Part shown: positions 42,802 to 51,823 of the stretch, one piece after another | How positions within the stretch are numbered: position 1 is the stretch's first letter | How the letters are laid out: every line of letters starts with the position of its first letter | Source of the DNA: Alloboseaceae bacterium BT-24-1 | GTDB lineage: Bacteria > Pseudomonadota > Alphaproteobacteria > Rhizobiales > Beijerinckiaceae | Direction: 5' to 3' | DNA length: 64,000 bases | Assembly (NCBI GenBank): GCA_025846845.1 | Contig: JAOYTL010000001.1 | Coordinates: 897,175-961,174, forward strand | Made by a program: the position numbers and the translations under genes | The notes under the pieces: model-generated | Databases searched by the model: none | The model's input: only the letters and a program-made list of their open reading frames with translations | Told to the model about the DNA's origin: nothing

Positions 42802-44654
42802 CGGAACAACTCCTGGAAGGACAGAGGTAGCGACGGCCAGGCCGCCACCGCAAGGCAGAGGACGAAGAGCGCGACGAGCAGGCTCGCCAGCAAGGGCAAC
42901 ACGGCCCGGAACACCGCGGCCGGCGACAGCCGCATGATGCCGCTCACGACATAGACGAGGATGCCGAGTGGCGGCGTCAGCCCGTGGATCATCAGGTTGA
43001 CGACGAGGACGACGCCGAACTGGATCGGATCGAGCCCGGCGGCGATGGCGGCCGGCAGCAAGAGGGGCGCCAGCAAGAGGATCGCGGCGCCGATATCGAG
43101 GAAGAGGCCCGCGACCAGCAGGACGAGGTTGGAGAGCAACATCACCGCCAGCGGCCCGCCGCCCAGCGCCGTCACCAGCCCGGCCATCTGCTCGGAGACG
43201 CGGTCGACCGCGAGCAGGAAGGCGAAAGGCGCGGAGGCGCCGATCAGGAGCCCGACCGCCGCCGCCTCCCCCGCCGCCTTGCGCAATGACGCCAGCACGG
43301 TGCCGCCATTGAGACTGCGCAGGAGCAGGCAGGCGACGAGCGCATAGGCGACGGCGAGCGCCGAAGCTTCCGTCACCGTGACGAGGCCGAAGCGAATGCC
43401 GACCACGACGACGATGCCGAGCCCGATCGCAGGCAGCGCCCCGACGAAGGACCGCGCCCGCTCGGTCCCGCTCGCGCGCGGGGCGGAATCGACCACGCCG
43501 CGTACGCTGAGATGGATGCCGATGGCGAGCGCCAGGGTCAGCACCGCGCCCGCCACGAAGCCGCCGACCAGCAGCGAGCCGACCGAGAGATTGGTCGCCG
43601 CCGCCAGGATCAGGAAGGCGATCGAAGGCGGGATGATGTTGTCGAGCATCGAGACGCCAGCGACGATCGCCGCCGCGTTGGCCGGCGGATAACCGCGCGC
43701 GACGAGGGCCGGCGCCATCACCTTGGCGCCGAAGGCGGCATTGGCGACCGAGGAGCCGGAGGCGCCCGAGAACAGCACGCTCGCGACCAGCGCGGTCTGC
43801 GCCAGCCCAGCCCGCAGATGCCCGACCAGCGCCGCGGCGAAGCGCACCAGCCGCTCGGCGAGGCCGCCGGCGGTCAGCAATTCGCCGGCGAGCAGGAAGA
43901 ACGGGATCGCCAGCAGCAGGAATTTCGAGACGCCCGCGACCGTGTTCTGAACGATGGCCGGCTCCGGCAAGAGACCGCCGAAGGCGCCCGAGAGCGAGAC
44001 GCCGGCGAGCAGCGCGAAGGGCAGTGGCGCGCCGAGGAGGAGCCCCGCTGCGGCCGCGAGCCCGGCGACCAGGCTCGGCGTTCCGACGAAGAGGCCAGTC
44101 GAACTCTGCGCCAGGGCGTAGAGGCCGGCGCCGAGCAGCAGTGCCGCGAGCGCTGCCGGCCAGGACAAATTGAGTGCCGCCCGCCAGAGCACGACGACCA
44201 GCGTCAGCCCGCCGCCGACAGCGAAGACGGCAAAGCGCAGGCTTTCCGGCAGGCCGAGCACGGTCGAGGTGCCGCCGACCAGAGCCGCGACGCTGGCGCC
44301 GCCGAGCGCCAGGACCAGCGCGCCATGGACGGCGATCGCCTCGGCCAGAATGGCGGCAAGGCGTCGCCCCTTCGGCGGCAGGAGGTTGGCGACGACATCG
44401 AGCCGCATGGCGAGCGCGCTGGTCGCCGCCAAGGGCGCGCCGACCGCCACCAGCGCGACATTGAGCCAGATCGCGAGTTCGTCCGACCAGACCAGCCCAT
44501 CGCCGAACAGATAGCGGCGCGTGACCGCCGCCATCACCACGAGAAAGAGCAGAGCGAGGATCGCCGCCCCCAGCCATTCGAGGCCTGCCACAAGCACGGC
44601 GAGACCACGTCCGCCGATGAAGCGAGCGGGAGGCTGGGTCGGCGCAGCGATCAT
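42792..44654 (-). CDS. TRAP transporter fused permease (DctQ-DctM)
   Basis: A 620-residue membrane protein. Residues 1 to about 160 are a DctQ-like four-helix unit (RRYLFGDGLVWSDELAIWLN). A linker of two to three helices follows. Residues about 195-620 are DctM-like (SGASGSSVANAAFGAKVM, IPPSIAFLILA, FGVVLVVNLMIHGLTPPLG). Such QM fusions are known. The start at 44654 follows the NIPSNAP stop by 19 bases. Same operon as dctP, SDR and NIPSNAP genes. Confidence 0.92.
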   Translation of the reverse strand: MIAAPTQPPARFIGGRGLAVLVAGLEWLGAAILALLFLVVMAAVTRRYLFGDGLVWSDELAIWLNVALVAVGAPLAATSALAMRLDVVANLLPPKGRRLAAILAEAIAVHGALVLALGGASVAALVGGTSTVLGLPESLRFAVFAVGGGLTLVVVLWRAALNLSWPAALAALLLGAGLYALAQSSTGLFVGTPSLVAGLAAAAGLLLGAPLPFALLAGVSLSGAFGGLLPEPAIVQNTVAGVSKFLLLAIPFFLLAGELLTAGGLAERLVRFAAALVGHLRAGLAQTALVASVLFSGASGSSVANAAFGAKVMAPALVARGYPPANAAAIVAGVSMLDNIIPPSIAFLILAAATNLSVGSLLVGGFVAGAVLTLALAIGIHLSVRGVVDSAPRASGTERARSFVGALPAIGLGIVVVVGIRFGLVTVTEASALAVAYALVACLLLRSLNGGTVLASLRKAAGEAAAVGLLIGASAPFAFLLAVDRVSEQMAGLVTALGGGPLAVMLLSNLVLLVAGLFLDIGAAILLLAPLLLPAAIAAGLDPIQFGVVLVVNLMIHGLTPPLGILVYVVSGIMRLSPAAVFRAVLPLLASLLVALFVLCLAVAAWPSLPLSFQELFRWL

Positions 44655-44673
44655 GGCAGCGCCCTGCACCGCA

Positions 44674-44988
44674 TCAGCGCAGCGGCGAGAAATGCGTCGG
44701 CCTGAGGATCCGGCTGCGCATCTCGAGGACGTAAGGGGCCGCCTTGGCGCGGAAGATCTGCCAGCGCGGATCGGCCTCCATCGCAGCGCGCCGGCGCTCG
44801 CGATCACCGGCATCCTCGAAGCGCCACATATGCACGACCTCGTTGACCACGCCGGTATCCGTGGTGAACCAGCCGATCAGATGGCCGAGATGGGAGATCT
44901 GCAGCTCCATCCCCTCGGCGACGTAGAGGTCGAGATAGTCGCGCACATGCGCAGGCTTGATGGCGTAGGTACGCTCGTCGAGGATCAT
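44674..44988 (-). CDS. NIPSNAP-family protein
   Basis: A 104-residue ferredoxin-like alpha/beta barrel domain of the NIPSNAP type, with ILDERTYAIKPAHVRDYLDLY, GWFTTDTGVVNEVVHMWRFED and a C-terminal Arg-rich strand. The role in bacteria is unclear; members are often found beside catabolic and transport genes. The start at 44988 has GAGGGG five bases upstream; ATG at 45000 is the alternative. First gene of the second TRAP operon. Confidence 0.88.
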   Translation of the reverse strand: MILDERTYAIKPAHVRDYLDLYVAEGMELQISHLGHLIGWFTTDTGVVNEVVHMWRFEDAGDRERRRAAMEADPRWQIFRAKAAPYVLEMRSRILRPTHFSPLR

Positions 44989-45232
44989 CGTGCCCCTCAT
45001 GGCCAAATGGCGAAGCCGCGCTGCGGCCTTGCGATCAGATAGCCGTCTTCGCGGCAAAGCCCAACCGGCACGGCTCCGGTCTCGGCCGCGATCGATGCAT
45101 GACCGATATCTCTCACGCCTTCCGCCAGCCGGTGGCGACGGGCGCAGCATACATGAGCGGCCTGATGGAGAAGAATGAGCTGCGATCCGGCGCAGAATGA
45201 GCAGTTTTTTGCTTTTTGAGGTGGTGGCGCCG

Positions 45233-45736
45233 TCAGGCTCGGAGCAGGTAGAGATCGCTCCCGGCATCGCCGCCATAGCCCGGCTCGGCGAGCACGAATC
45301 CCGCCTGCCGCAGCAGGTGAATCGAGGCGTGGTTGGCCGGGTCGACTGTCGCCCTGATCGGCGCGATGCCGCGCCCCTGCGCGAAGGCGACGAGGCCGGC
45401 GAGAAGTTCCTTGCCCAGGCCCCTGCCCCAGCTCGCGCGCCGGAGGCCGTAGATCACCTCTTCGGTGCCATCGCCCGGCCGCGCGAAACCGGCCCAGCCG
45501 ATCAGTGCGCCGCTGGCACGCTCGACCACGGCGCCGGTGCCATAGCCGAAGCGTCCGAGATTGGCCGCCGAACGCTCGACCCAGAGCGTTGCGACATCCG
45601 GCGCGAGCGGCTGCCCGTCATCGACGAAGCGGTGGACATCAGGATCGGCGAAGAGAGCGACGAGCAGCGGCGCGTCGGGCTGCGCGAACGGCCTGACGAC
45701 GAGCCGTGCCGTCTCGAGCTGCGAAGCATGGATCAT
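45233..45736 (-). CDS. GNAT-family N-acetyltransferase
   Basis: A 167-residue acetyltransferase of the RimJ/RimL-like branch. It begins ETARLVVRPFAQPD and has the acetyl-CoA-binding loop in RRASWGRGLGKELLAGLVAFA and ATVDPANHASIHLLRQAGF. Substrate unknown (protein N-terminus or small amine). Single gene. Confidence 0.9.
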   Translation of the reverse strand: MIHASQLETARLVVRPFAQPDAPLLVALFADPDVHRFVDDGQPLAPDVATLWVERSAANLGRFGYGTGAVVERASGALIGWAGFARPGDGTEEVIYGLRRASWGRGLGKELLAGLVAFAQGRGIAPIRATVDPANHASIHLLRQAGFVLAEPGYGGDAGSDLYLLRA

Positions 45737-45825
45737 GGGTCTGATTGAACAGGCTGAAGCGGCCGGAAACGGACAGGAGCGGAAGCCCGGACCCGCACCG
45801 GCGTCAGGCGTCCCAAGACCTGCGG

Positions 45826-46059
45826 CTATTCTTCTTCGGAACTATAAGGTCGTTCGACGCGGGAGGGTCGCTGCCCTGCCTGGCGGTCATAACGACGCTC
45901 ACGATCGCGATCCTGCGTCATGACGCAATTCGCGTAAGCGTCGGTGCCACGCTGGAAGCCATAGGCGTCGCAGCGCGAGCGGTCCTCGACGATCGGGTCC
46001 GGTGTGCTCGCGCAGGCGCCGAGAGCCAGGGTGAGTGCTGATGCGGCGATGATCCTCAT
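45826..46059 (-). CDS. small putative lipoprotein
   Basis: A 77-residue protein starting MRIIAASALTLALGACAS, a lipoprotein signal with lipobox ALGAC. A short hydrophilic mature part follows with two further Cys (SRCDAYG, YANCVM) and a charged tail. Unknown function. The frame is open to an ATG at 46083. Resembles entericidin-sized envelope lipoproteins only in length. Confidence 0.65.
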   Translation of the reverse strand: MRIIAASALTLALGACASTPDPIVEDRSRCDAYGFQRGTDAYANCVMTQDRDRERRYDRQAGQRPSRVERPYSSEEE

Positions 46060-46142
46060 GGCGCGAGGATGGAAGCGCCGCATGGCTGCTTTGGGGCGAC
46101 AATTCGACGATGATGGGGAGGCCGGCGCCGCAGCCTGCCCGG

Positions 46143-46349
46143 TCAGCGCTCGGCGTTCTCGGTAGCGTTTTCGAGAATCCTGACAGTCTCTTCCAGGCCT
46201 TCTTTCACACCGAGCTGGAAGTCCTTGCGGAAGGCGATGATGGTGTCGGGCGGCTGACCCTTGAAGGTGTAGACGACGCTGACCTGGTCAGGATTGACGT
46301 AGACGGGCTTGCCGTCGCTGGGCGAGGTGAATTTGCAGAGTTTGGGCAT
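46143..46349 (-). CDS. small conserved-looking protein of unknown function
   Basis: A 68-residue frame beginning MPKLCKFTSPSDGKPVYVNP, followed by QVSVVYTFKGQPPDTIIAF and a helical C-terminus. The pattern of a prolyl strand then VxxV and TxI resembles the small beta-rich FlbD-type fold, but this is a weak likeness. A strong hairpin lies upstream at 46406-46435. Confidence 0.6.
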   Translation of the reverse strand: MPKLCKFTSPSDGKPVYVNPDQVSVVYTFKGQPPDTIIAFRKDFQLGVKEGLEETVRILENATENAER

Positions 46350-46405
46350 GTGACCTGTCTCCGGAGCAATCCGAACGATTCCGTCACCATACCCTAGCAA
46401 AGGTA

Positions 46406-46435
46406 CAGGCCTCGCCACAGCGGTGGCGAGGCCTG
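46406..46435. terminator. 13-bp perfect hairpin between two small genes
   Basis: CAGGCCTCGCCAC-AGCG-GTGGCGAGGCCTG. It lies just after the stop of the 74-residue gene on the minus strand. There is no strong T-run, so termination would be weak or assisted. Confidence 0.55.
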
Positions 46436-46457
46436 CGCAAGGATCAAAGTGCGATGA

Positions 46458-46682
46458 TCAGCGCGCGATACGGGCGCGCCCGCCGCAGAAGCGCTGCTCC
46501 ACCGCACGCTCGTAGCCGAGCTCACGGTCAAAGACCATGACGGTACGGGTCAGGCAGTCGCCATCCTGGACCACGCCGGTATTGACGAGAGTACCATCGG
46601 GGGCGGCCACGATGGTCGGGCCGCAAGCGGCAGCGGCGGCCGCAAGGCCGAGCGCGATGGTGAACTTTGCGATGCGGTTCAT
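46458..46682 (-). CDS. small secreted/lipoprotein, paralogue 1
   Basis: A 74-residue protein. MNRIAKFTIALGLAAAAAACG is a lipoprotein-like signal with a lipobox AAAAC. The mature part ends CLTRTVMVFDRELGYERAV...FCGGR, a pattern shared with the upstream gene product (C...TV.VF.R..GY.....R.CG.G). The start at 46682 was chosen for the signal sequence. Function unknown; the two conserved Cys could form a disulphide. Confidence 0.65.
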   Translation of the reverse strand: MNRIAKFTIALGLAAAAAACGPTIVAAPDGTLVNTGVVQDGDCLTRTVMVFDRELGYERAVEQRFCGGRARIAR

Positions 46683-46692
46683 CTGCAGCCTC

Positions 46693-46941
46693 CTAGAAAT
46701 AGAGGCCGCGGCCGCAGCGGCGCACCCGCCGGTTCTCGTAGTAGCCGGTGTAGCGGTTGAAGACGCGCACCGTCTTGTAGAGGCAGTACTTGCCGTCGTT
46801 GCGACCGTCGTAATAGGTCCGGCCGGTATCCATGTCGACGCCAAGGAATTCGTCCTTGCCCTTCTTGCCCTGGGCGAAGGCCGGAGCCGCCGCGAGGCTG
46901 AGAGCAGCGAACCCTGCTGCGGCGATGGCTATCTTGAGCAT
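46693..46941 (-). CDS. small secreted protein, paralogue 2
   Basis: An 82-residue protein with signal peptide MLKIAIAAAGFAALSLAAAP and cleavage after AFA. The mature domain has CLYKTVRVFNRYTGYYENRR and ends RCGRGLYF. It shares the cysteine-flanked motif of the next gene, 10 bases downstream, so the pair looks like a tandem duplication. No known family recognised. Confidence 0.65.
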   Translation of the reverse strand: MLKIAIAAAGFAALSLAAAPAFAQGKKGKDEFLGVDMDTGRTYYDGRNDGKYCLYKTVRVFNRYTGYYENRRVRRCGRGLYF

Positions 46942-47184
46942 GGCATTTCTCCTGTCTTGCGGCGGAAATATGTCCAGCACCGCGTGCGGGGCCTTGGAGC
47001 GGTCAGTACGATTTTCGCGCGCCTCTACGAGATTATCCATGGTGAACGGCCAGCTCGGCAGGCAGATCACCGCATTTCACCCTGAACCCATAGCAGAACG
47101 GTGCTCAGTGTTGCTACCCGCCGCGTGACGCAATCTGGCCACGATTGGGCATCGAGCCTGGCACGACGCTCGAACGCCAGTCTG

Positions 47185-47931
47185 CTAGAAGTGCGCGAGG
47201 TAGCCGCCGTCGACCGGCAGCGTGACACCAGTGATGAACGAAGCCTCGGGCGAACAGAGGAACACCACCGCGCCCACCAGCTCCTTCGGCACGCCCCAGC
47301 GCCCGAGCGAGGTGCGATGCGACAGCCGCTCGGCGATACCCTTGTCCACGACCAGCGCAGCATTGGCCTCAGTCGCGAAGAAGCCAGGCGCGACGGCGTT
47401 GACCGTGATCGCACGGTGGCCGAGCTCAGCGGCGAGCGCCTTCGTCAACGCGTCGAGCCCACCCTTGGTCGCGATGTAGCCGGGATCGCCGGCACGGGCG
47501 ATCGGCCCTGCGATCGAGGTGATGTTCACGATCCGGCCGCCATCCGGCATATGCGGCGCAAGCTGCCGCACCAGATCGAACGGCGCGATCAGATTGACCT
47601 CCAGCAGAGCCCGGAAGGCGGCGCGGTCGAGCTGGTCGAGCGGGCGGCGGTCGCGCGCACCGGCATTGTTGACGAGGAAGTCGATGCTGCCACGGTCGTC
47701 GACGAGCCTGCGGCAGGCTGCGGCGGTCGAGGCCTCGTCCGCCAGGTCCGCGACAAGCACTGAGACGCCGGCGCCGTCAGCCTCCAGCGCACGCCTCGCT
47801 TCGTCGAGCTCGGCCGGGTTGCGCCCGTGCAGCACGACATGGGCGCCATTCTCGGCGAGGCCGCGGGCGATTTCGAGCCCGAGGCCCTTGCCGGCGCCGG
47901 TCACCAAGGCCGTCTTACCTGCCAGCTTCAT
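47185..47931 (-). CDS. short-chain dehydrogenase/reductase
   Basis: A 248-residue SDR. TGAGKGLGLEI is the cofactor loop, NNAGARD the structural motif, Ser in NITSIAG, and YIATKGG the catalytic Tyr/Lys, followed by VNAVAPGFFATE. The HGRNP segment after the second strand suggests NADPH. The start at 47931 has GAGG six bases upstream. It resembles gluconate 5-dehydrogenase or FabG-like enzymes; the substrate is not clear. Single gene. Confidence 0.92.
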   Translation of the reverse strand: MKLAGKTALVTGAGKGLGLEIARGLAENGAHVVLHGRNPAELDEARRALEADGAGVSVLVADLADEASTAAACRRLVDDRGSIDFLVNNAGARDRRPLDQLDRAAFRALLEVNLIAPFDLVRQLAPHMPDGGRIVNITSIAGPIARAGDPGYIATKGGLDALTKALAAELGHRAITVNAVAPGFFATEANAALVVDKGIAERLSHRTSLGRWGVPKELVGAVVFLCSPEASFITGVTLPVDGGYLAHF

Positions 47932-48156
47932 CACAGACCTCGGCGGGATCGATGTCGGGGACAGCTCTCCTACAATCAAGGCACGTCGACACGCCAGCCA
48001 TGGGGATCACGACCCGCCTTCGTATGGAGCGTGGTGATCTCGCGGTAGAGCTTCGAGCGCCGGGAAGCGGGTGACGCCACGGCCGGCATGCACCCGTTCC
48101 GTTTCGACAATCCGGGCCGTGCGGAATTGCGCATAGCGCTCCCTTTCAGGTTTCGC

Positions 48157-48172
48157 CTTACTCACGAGTAAG
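48157..48172. promoter_or_regulatory. CTTACTC-N2-GAGTAAG palindrome, candidate TetR operator
   Basis: Perfect 7-bp arms with a 2-base centre, 70 bases before the first gene of the Liv/acyl-CoA operon. Sequences of the type TTACT..AGTAA are common operators of TetR-family fatty-acid regulators. A TetR gene closes this operon. Confidence 0.65.
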
Positions 48173-48241
48173 CTTAGGAATATCGAGTAGAGCGTCAGAG
48201 ATACCGCGGCGGCCAACGACCGCGGACTCGAGGGGAACGTC

Positions 48242-49030
48242 ATGGACCAGGCCGAGAGCCCGGTGCTGCTCACGAACGAGCAGGCCGTCGCCATCGTCAC
48301 GCTCAACCGCCCGCGCGTGCTCAACGCGATCGATCCGCATATGGCGCGCAGCCTTGCGGATGCGATCGAACGTATCGCGCGGGATGGCACGGCGCGCGTC
48401 CTGCTGCTGCGTGGCGAGGGCCGCGCCTTCTGCGCCGGCGGCGATGTCGCCCGCTTCTTCGAAGGCGATCCGGCGGCCGCTATCGAGACGATCATCGATC
48501 CGGTTCACGCCGCCCTGCGCGCGCTAGACGCGCTGAAGCTGCCGACGCTCGCAGCCGTGCAGGGGCCCGTCGCGGGGGCGGGCTTCAGCCTTTCCATGGC
48601 CTGCGACCTTTGCGTCGCGGCGGACGATGCCGTCTTCACGCTGGCCTTTGCGCGCATCGGCATCAGCCCCGACAGCTCGTCGACCTATCGGCTGCCGCGC
48701 ATCGTCGGGGCGCGCAAGGCGCTCGAACTGGCGATGCTGGCGGAATCTGTTCTCGCGCCCGAGGCGCTGGCGCTCGGACTGGTCAACCGGGTAGTGCCGG
48801 CCGCCGAGCTGGCGGACGAGGCCATGTCGCTGGCGCGCCGGCTCGCGCAGGGGCCGACGGCGGCCTATGCCCGGATCAAGCATCTCATCGGCCGCTCGCT
48901 CGACAACGATCTCTCCGCCCAGCTCGATCTCGAGCGCGAGGCTTTTCTCGCCGGAGCGCGCACGGCCGACTTCAGGGAGGGCGCGCAGGCCTTCCTGGCC
49001 AGGCGGCCGCCGCAGTTCGAGGGGCGCTGA
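48242..49030 (+). CDS. enoyl-CoA hydratase/isomerase family protein
   Basis: A 262-residue crotonase-fold enzyme hydrating an unsaturated acyl-CoA. AIVTLNRPRVLNAID opens the CoA-binding fold. The oxyanion hole is GRAFCAGGDVARFFEGD and VQGPVAGAGFSLSMACDLCVA. The catalytic Glu region is RIGISPDSSSTYRLPRIVG, in which one usual Glu is Asp. Closest in type to PaaG-like members. First gene of the operon, one base before livG. Confidence 0.9.
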   Translation: MDQAESPVLLTNEQAVAIVTLNRPRVLNAIDPHMARSLADAIERIARDGTARVLLLRGEGRAFCAGGDVARFFEGDPAAAIETIIDPVHAALRALDALKLPTLAAVQGPVAGAGFSLSMACDLCVAADDAVFTLAFARIGISPDSSSTYRLPRIVGARKALELAMLAESVLAPEALALGLVNRVVPAAELADEAMSLARRLAQGPTAAYARIKHLIGRSLDNDLSAQLDLEREAFLAGARTADFREGAQAFLARRPPQFEGR

Positions 49031-49031
49031 G

Positions 49032-49847
49032 ATGACTGCTTCCCCCATTCTGGAGGTGTCGGGCGTCTCGCTCGCCTTCGGCGGGGTGCGCGCGCTCAAC
49101 GATGTCTCGTTCACGGTACCGGAAGGCGCGATCACCGCGGTGATCGGCCCGAACGGTGCCGGCAAGACCTCGCTGTTCAACACGATCTCGGGCTTCTACC
49201 GGCCGCAGTCCGGCAGCATCCGCTTCGCCGGCGAAAGTCTCGATGGCGTGCGCGCGCCGCAGCGCGCCGCGCGCGGCCTCGCCCGCACCTTCCAGAACAT
49301 CGCGCTGTTCCGCGGCATGACCGTGCTCGACAACATCAAGCTCGGCCGCCACGCCCATATGCGCACCGGCGTGCTCGACGCGCTGTTCTATTGGGGCCGG
49401 GCCCAGAAGGAGGAACTGGAGCTGCGCGCCGAGATCGAGGAGCGCATCATCGACTTCCTCGAGATCCAGCACATCCGCAACGCCTCGGTCGGCACACTCT
49501 CCTACGGACTGCAGAAGCGCGTCGAGCTGGCGCGAGCGCTCGCCATGCGCCCGCGCATCCTGATGCTCGACGAGCCGGTCGCCGGGATGAACCGCGAGGA
49601 GACCGAGGACATGGCCCGCTTCATCCTCGACGTGAAGGAGGAGTGGGGCGTCACCATCCTGATGGTCGAGCACGACATGGGCATGGTGATGGACATCTCC
49701 GACCATGTCGTGGTGCTGAATTTCGGCCAGGTCATCGCCAGCGGCACGCCGCGTGAGGTCCAGGGCAACGACGCTGTGGTCGCCGCCTATCTCGGCTCGG
49801 GCGATGTCGGCGCGATCGCGCGCCGGATCAAGGCGGAGGCGGCGTGA
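49032..49847 (+). CDS. livG: branched-chain-type ABC transporter ATP-binding protein LivG
   Basis: A 271-residue ATPase with Walker A GPNGAGKTS, signature LSYGLQKRVELARAL, Walker B ILMLDEPVAGM and the Liv-type C-terminal extension (GNDAVVAAYLGSGD). It pairs with LivF to power the LivH/LivM pore. The stop overlaps livH as TGATG. The LSYG rather than LSGG signature is usual in LivG. Confidence 0.94.
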   Translation: MTASPILEVSGVSLAFGGVRALNDVSFTVPEGAITAVIGPNGAGKTSLFNTISGFYRPQSGSIRFAGESLDGVRAPQRAARGLARTFQNIALFRGMTVLDNIKLGRHAHMRTGVLDALFYWGRAQKEELELRAEIEERIIDFLEIQHIRNASVGTLSYGLQKRVELARALAMRPRILMLDEPVAGMNREETEDMARFILDVKEEWGVTILMVEHDMGMVMDISDHVVVLNFGQVIASGTPREVQGNDAVVAAYLGSGDVGAIARRIKAEAA

Positions 49848-50725
49848 TGGATACGCTCTTTCTCGCCGAAGTGACATTGGCCGGTCTCGGCGCCGGGGCG
49901 CTCTACGCGCTGACCGGCGTCGCCTTCGTGCTGATCTACAAGGCCACGCGCGTCGTGAACCTCGCGATCGGCGAGATCCTGATGCTCGGCGGCTATGCCT
50001 TCCTCGGCTTCGCCGCTGGGCTCGGGCTGTCGCCCTGGCTCGCGTTGCCGCTCGCGATCGCGGCCGGCGGCGCGCTCGGCTGGCTGGTCGAGCGCGCCCT
50101 GATCCGGCCGATGCTGGGCGAGAGCCCGATCTCGGTCTTCATGGTGACGATCGGCCTCGGCTCGATCCTGGCCGGCGTGGTGCAGCTCGGCTGGGGCGCC
50201 GATCCGCTGCGTTTGCCCGAGTTCATGCCGTCGACCCCGGTCTTCATTGGCGAGGCCTATCTCGCGCCCAAGGTCGCGATCGGCTTCGTTGCGGCAGCAG
50301 TGGTGATCGGGCTGTTCCTCGCTCTGTTCCGCTTCTCGCGCGGCGGCGTCGCACTGAAGGCGACAGCGGCCGATCAGGGCGCCGCCTATTCGGTCGGCAT
50401 CGACGTACCGCGCGTTTTCTCGGTTGCATGGATCCTCGCCTGCGCCACCGCTGCAGGCGCTGGCGTGCTGATCGGGGCGATCGGTGGGATCTCGCCGACC
50501 ATGGGCGTGTTCGGCCTTTCGGTCCTCGTCGTCGTCATCATCGGCGGGCTCGACTCGATTGCCGGCGCGCTGGTCGGTGGCCTGCTGATTGGGCTGGTCG
50601 AGGCGCTCGCCGGTGCCTTCCTCGGCGGAGAGTTCAAGCTTGTCGTCACCTTCGCGCTGCTGCTCGTGCTGCTGATGGTCCGTCCTTACGGGCTGTTCGG
50701 CACACATGAGATCGAGAGGCTCTAG
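49847..50725 (+). CDS. livH: branched-chain-type ABC transporter permease LivH
   Basis: A 292-residue inner-membrane permease with about eight hydrophobic segments. LivH features are GALYALTGVAFVLIYKATRVVNLAIGE near the N-terminus and the EAA-like loop ALKATAADQGAAYSVGIDV. Start at 49847 overlaps the livG stop; a GTG three bases earlier is less likely. Confidence 0.94.
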   Translation: MDTLFLAEVTLAGLGAGALYALTGVAFVLIYKATRVVNLAIGEILMLGGYAFLGFAAGLGLSPWLALPLAIAAGGALGWLVERALIRPMLGESPISVFMVTIGLGSILAGVVQLGWGADPLRLPEFMPSTPVFIGEAYLAPKVAIGFVAAAVVIGLFLALFRFSRGGVALKATAADQGAAYSVGIDVPRVFSVAWILACATAAGAGVLIGAIGGISPTMGVFGLSVLVVVIIGGLDSIAGALVGGLLIGLVEALAGAFLGGEFKLVVTFALLLVLLMVRPYGLFGTHEIERL

Positions 50726-50729
50726 CGCC

Positions 50730-51770
50730 ATGCGGATCGGCACGCTCAAGACCAGCTACGCCGCCGACGAGGCGCTGTTCGACACGCCGACGCAACGCCT
50801 GCTGCTGGGGTTGCTCGCGCTTGGCGCGATCGCCTTTCCCTTCGTCGCCAGCCCCTATTGGCTGTTCCTTGCCTGCCTCTGCGCGATAAATGTCGCGAGC
50901 GCGACGGGCCTCAACCTGCTCACCGGCTATACCGGCCTCGTCAGCCTCGGCCAGGCCGCCTTCATGAGCGTCGGCGCCTATACAGTCGCGGTGCTGGAGA
51001 TCAGGCTCGGCACGCCATTCTTCATCAACCTTCTGGTCGGCGCTGGCCTCGCTGCCATGATCGGCATCCTCGTCGGCATTCCCAGCCTCAAGGTGAAGGG
51101 GCTCTATCTCGCCATCGCGACGATCGCGGCCTCGGTCATCCTGCACTTCCTGTTCGCGCACTGGTCGCTGACGGGCGAGTCGCGTGGCCTGTCGATGCCG
51201 CCGGCACGCCTGTTCGGGCTGACGCTCGACCAGCCCTTCTCGCTCTACTGGCTGATCATGCCGGTGACCTGCCTGATGGTGCTCGGCGCGGCCAACCTGC
51301 TGCGCACCAGGATCGGGCGCGCCTTCATCGCGATCCGCGACCGCGACATCTCGGCCGAGGTGCTCGGCATACCCTTGCTGCGCTACAAGCTGACCAGCTT
51401 TGCGATCTCGTCCTTCTATGCCGGCCTCGCCGGCGGGCTCTGGGCCTATTTCTTCCGCGTCGTCACGCCGGAGAGCTTCCCGCTGGTCAATTCGATCTTC
51501 TACCTCGCTGCGATCATCGTCGGCGGCATGGGCACGATCCTCGGCGGCATCCTCGGCGCGGTCTTCATGACGCTGGTGCCGGAGCTGCTGAAATTCGTCG
51601 CGAACTGGGCGACGCCGATCTACCCGGATGCGCTCGCGGCGCTGGCGCCCGTGCGCACCATCGTCTTCGGCGGGCTGATCGTCGGCTTCCTGATCTTCGA
51701 GCCGCGCGGCCTCGCCGAAATCTGGCGGCGGCTGCGGCGCTTCTTCCATCTCTGGCCGTTCCGGACCTGA
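50730..51770 (+). CDS. livM: branched-chain-type ABC transporter permease LivM
   Basis: A 346-residue membrane protein with about ten hydrophobic segments. NLLTGYTGLVSLGQAAFMSVGAY is the LivM hallmark, and the coupling loop is RTRIGRAFIAIRDRDISAEVLG. The start at 50730 lies four bases after the livH stop. C-terminus EPRGLAEIWRRLRRFFHLWPF is typical. Confidence 0.94.
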   Translation: MRIGTLKTSYAADEALFDTPTQRLLLGLLALGAIAFPFVASPYWLFLACLCAINVASATGLNLLTGYTGLVSLGQAAFMSVGAYTVAVLEIRLGTPFFINLLVGAGLAAMIGILVGIPSLKVKGLYLAIATIAASVILHFLFAHWSLTGESRGLSMPPARLFGLTLDQPFSLYWLIMPVTCLMVLGAANLLRTRIGRAFIAIRDRDISAEVLGIPLLRYKLTSFAISSFYAGLAGGLWAYFFRVVTPESFPLVNSIFYLAAIIVGGMGTILGGILGAVFMTLVPELLKFVANWATPIYPDALAALAPVRTIVFGGLIVGFLIFEPRGLAEIWRRLRRFFHLWPFRT

Positions 51771-51823
51771 GCACTTCGCTGAAACGGCTGCCGGCAAGAG
51801 CAGCCAACCCTAGGGAGGATGAG

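Noticed and set aside
42802..44577. An apparent 919-codon fusion running into the second dctP
   Set aside because: The upstream part lies out of frame over the DctQM permease gene and has the composition of a shadow frame; the DctP signal peptide starts cleanly at 42801.
48007..48508. Two minus-strand frames opposite the start of the enoyl-CoA hydratase gene
   Set aside because: They are antisense to a clear gene and cover its promoter and operator region.
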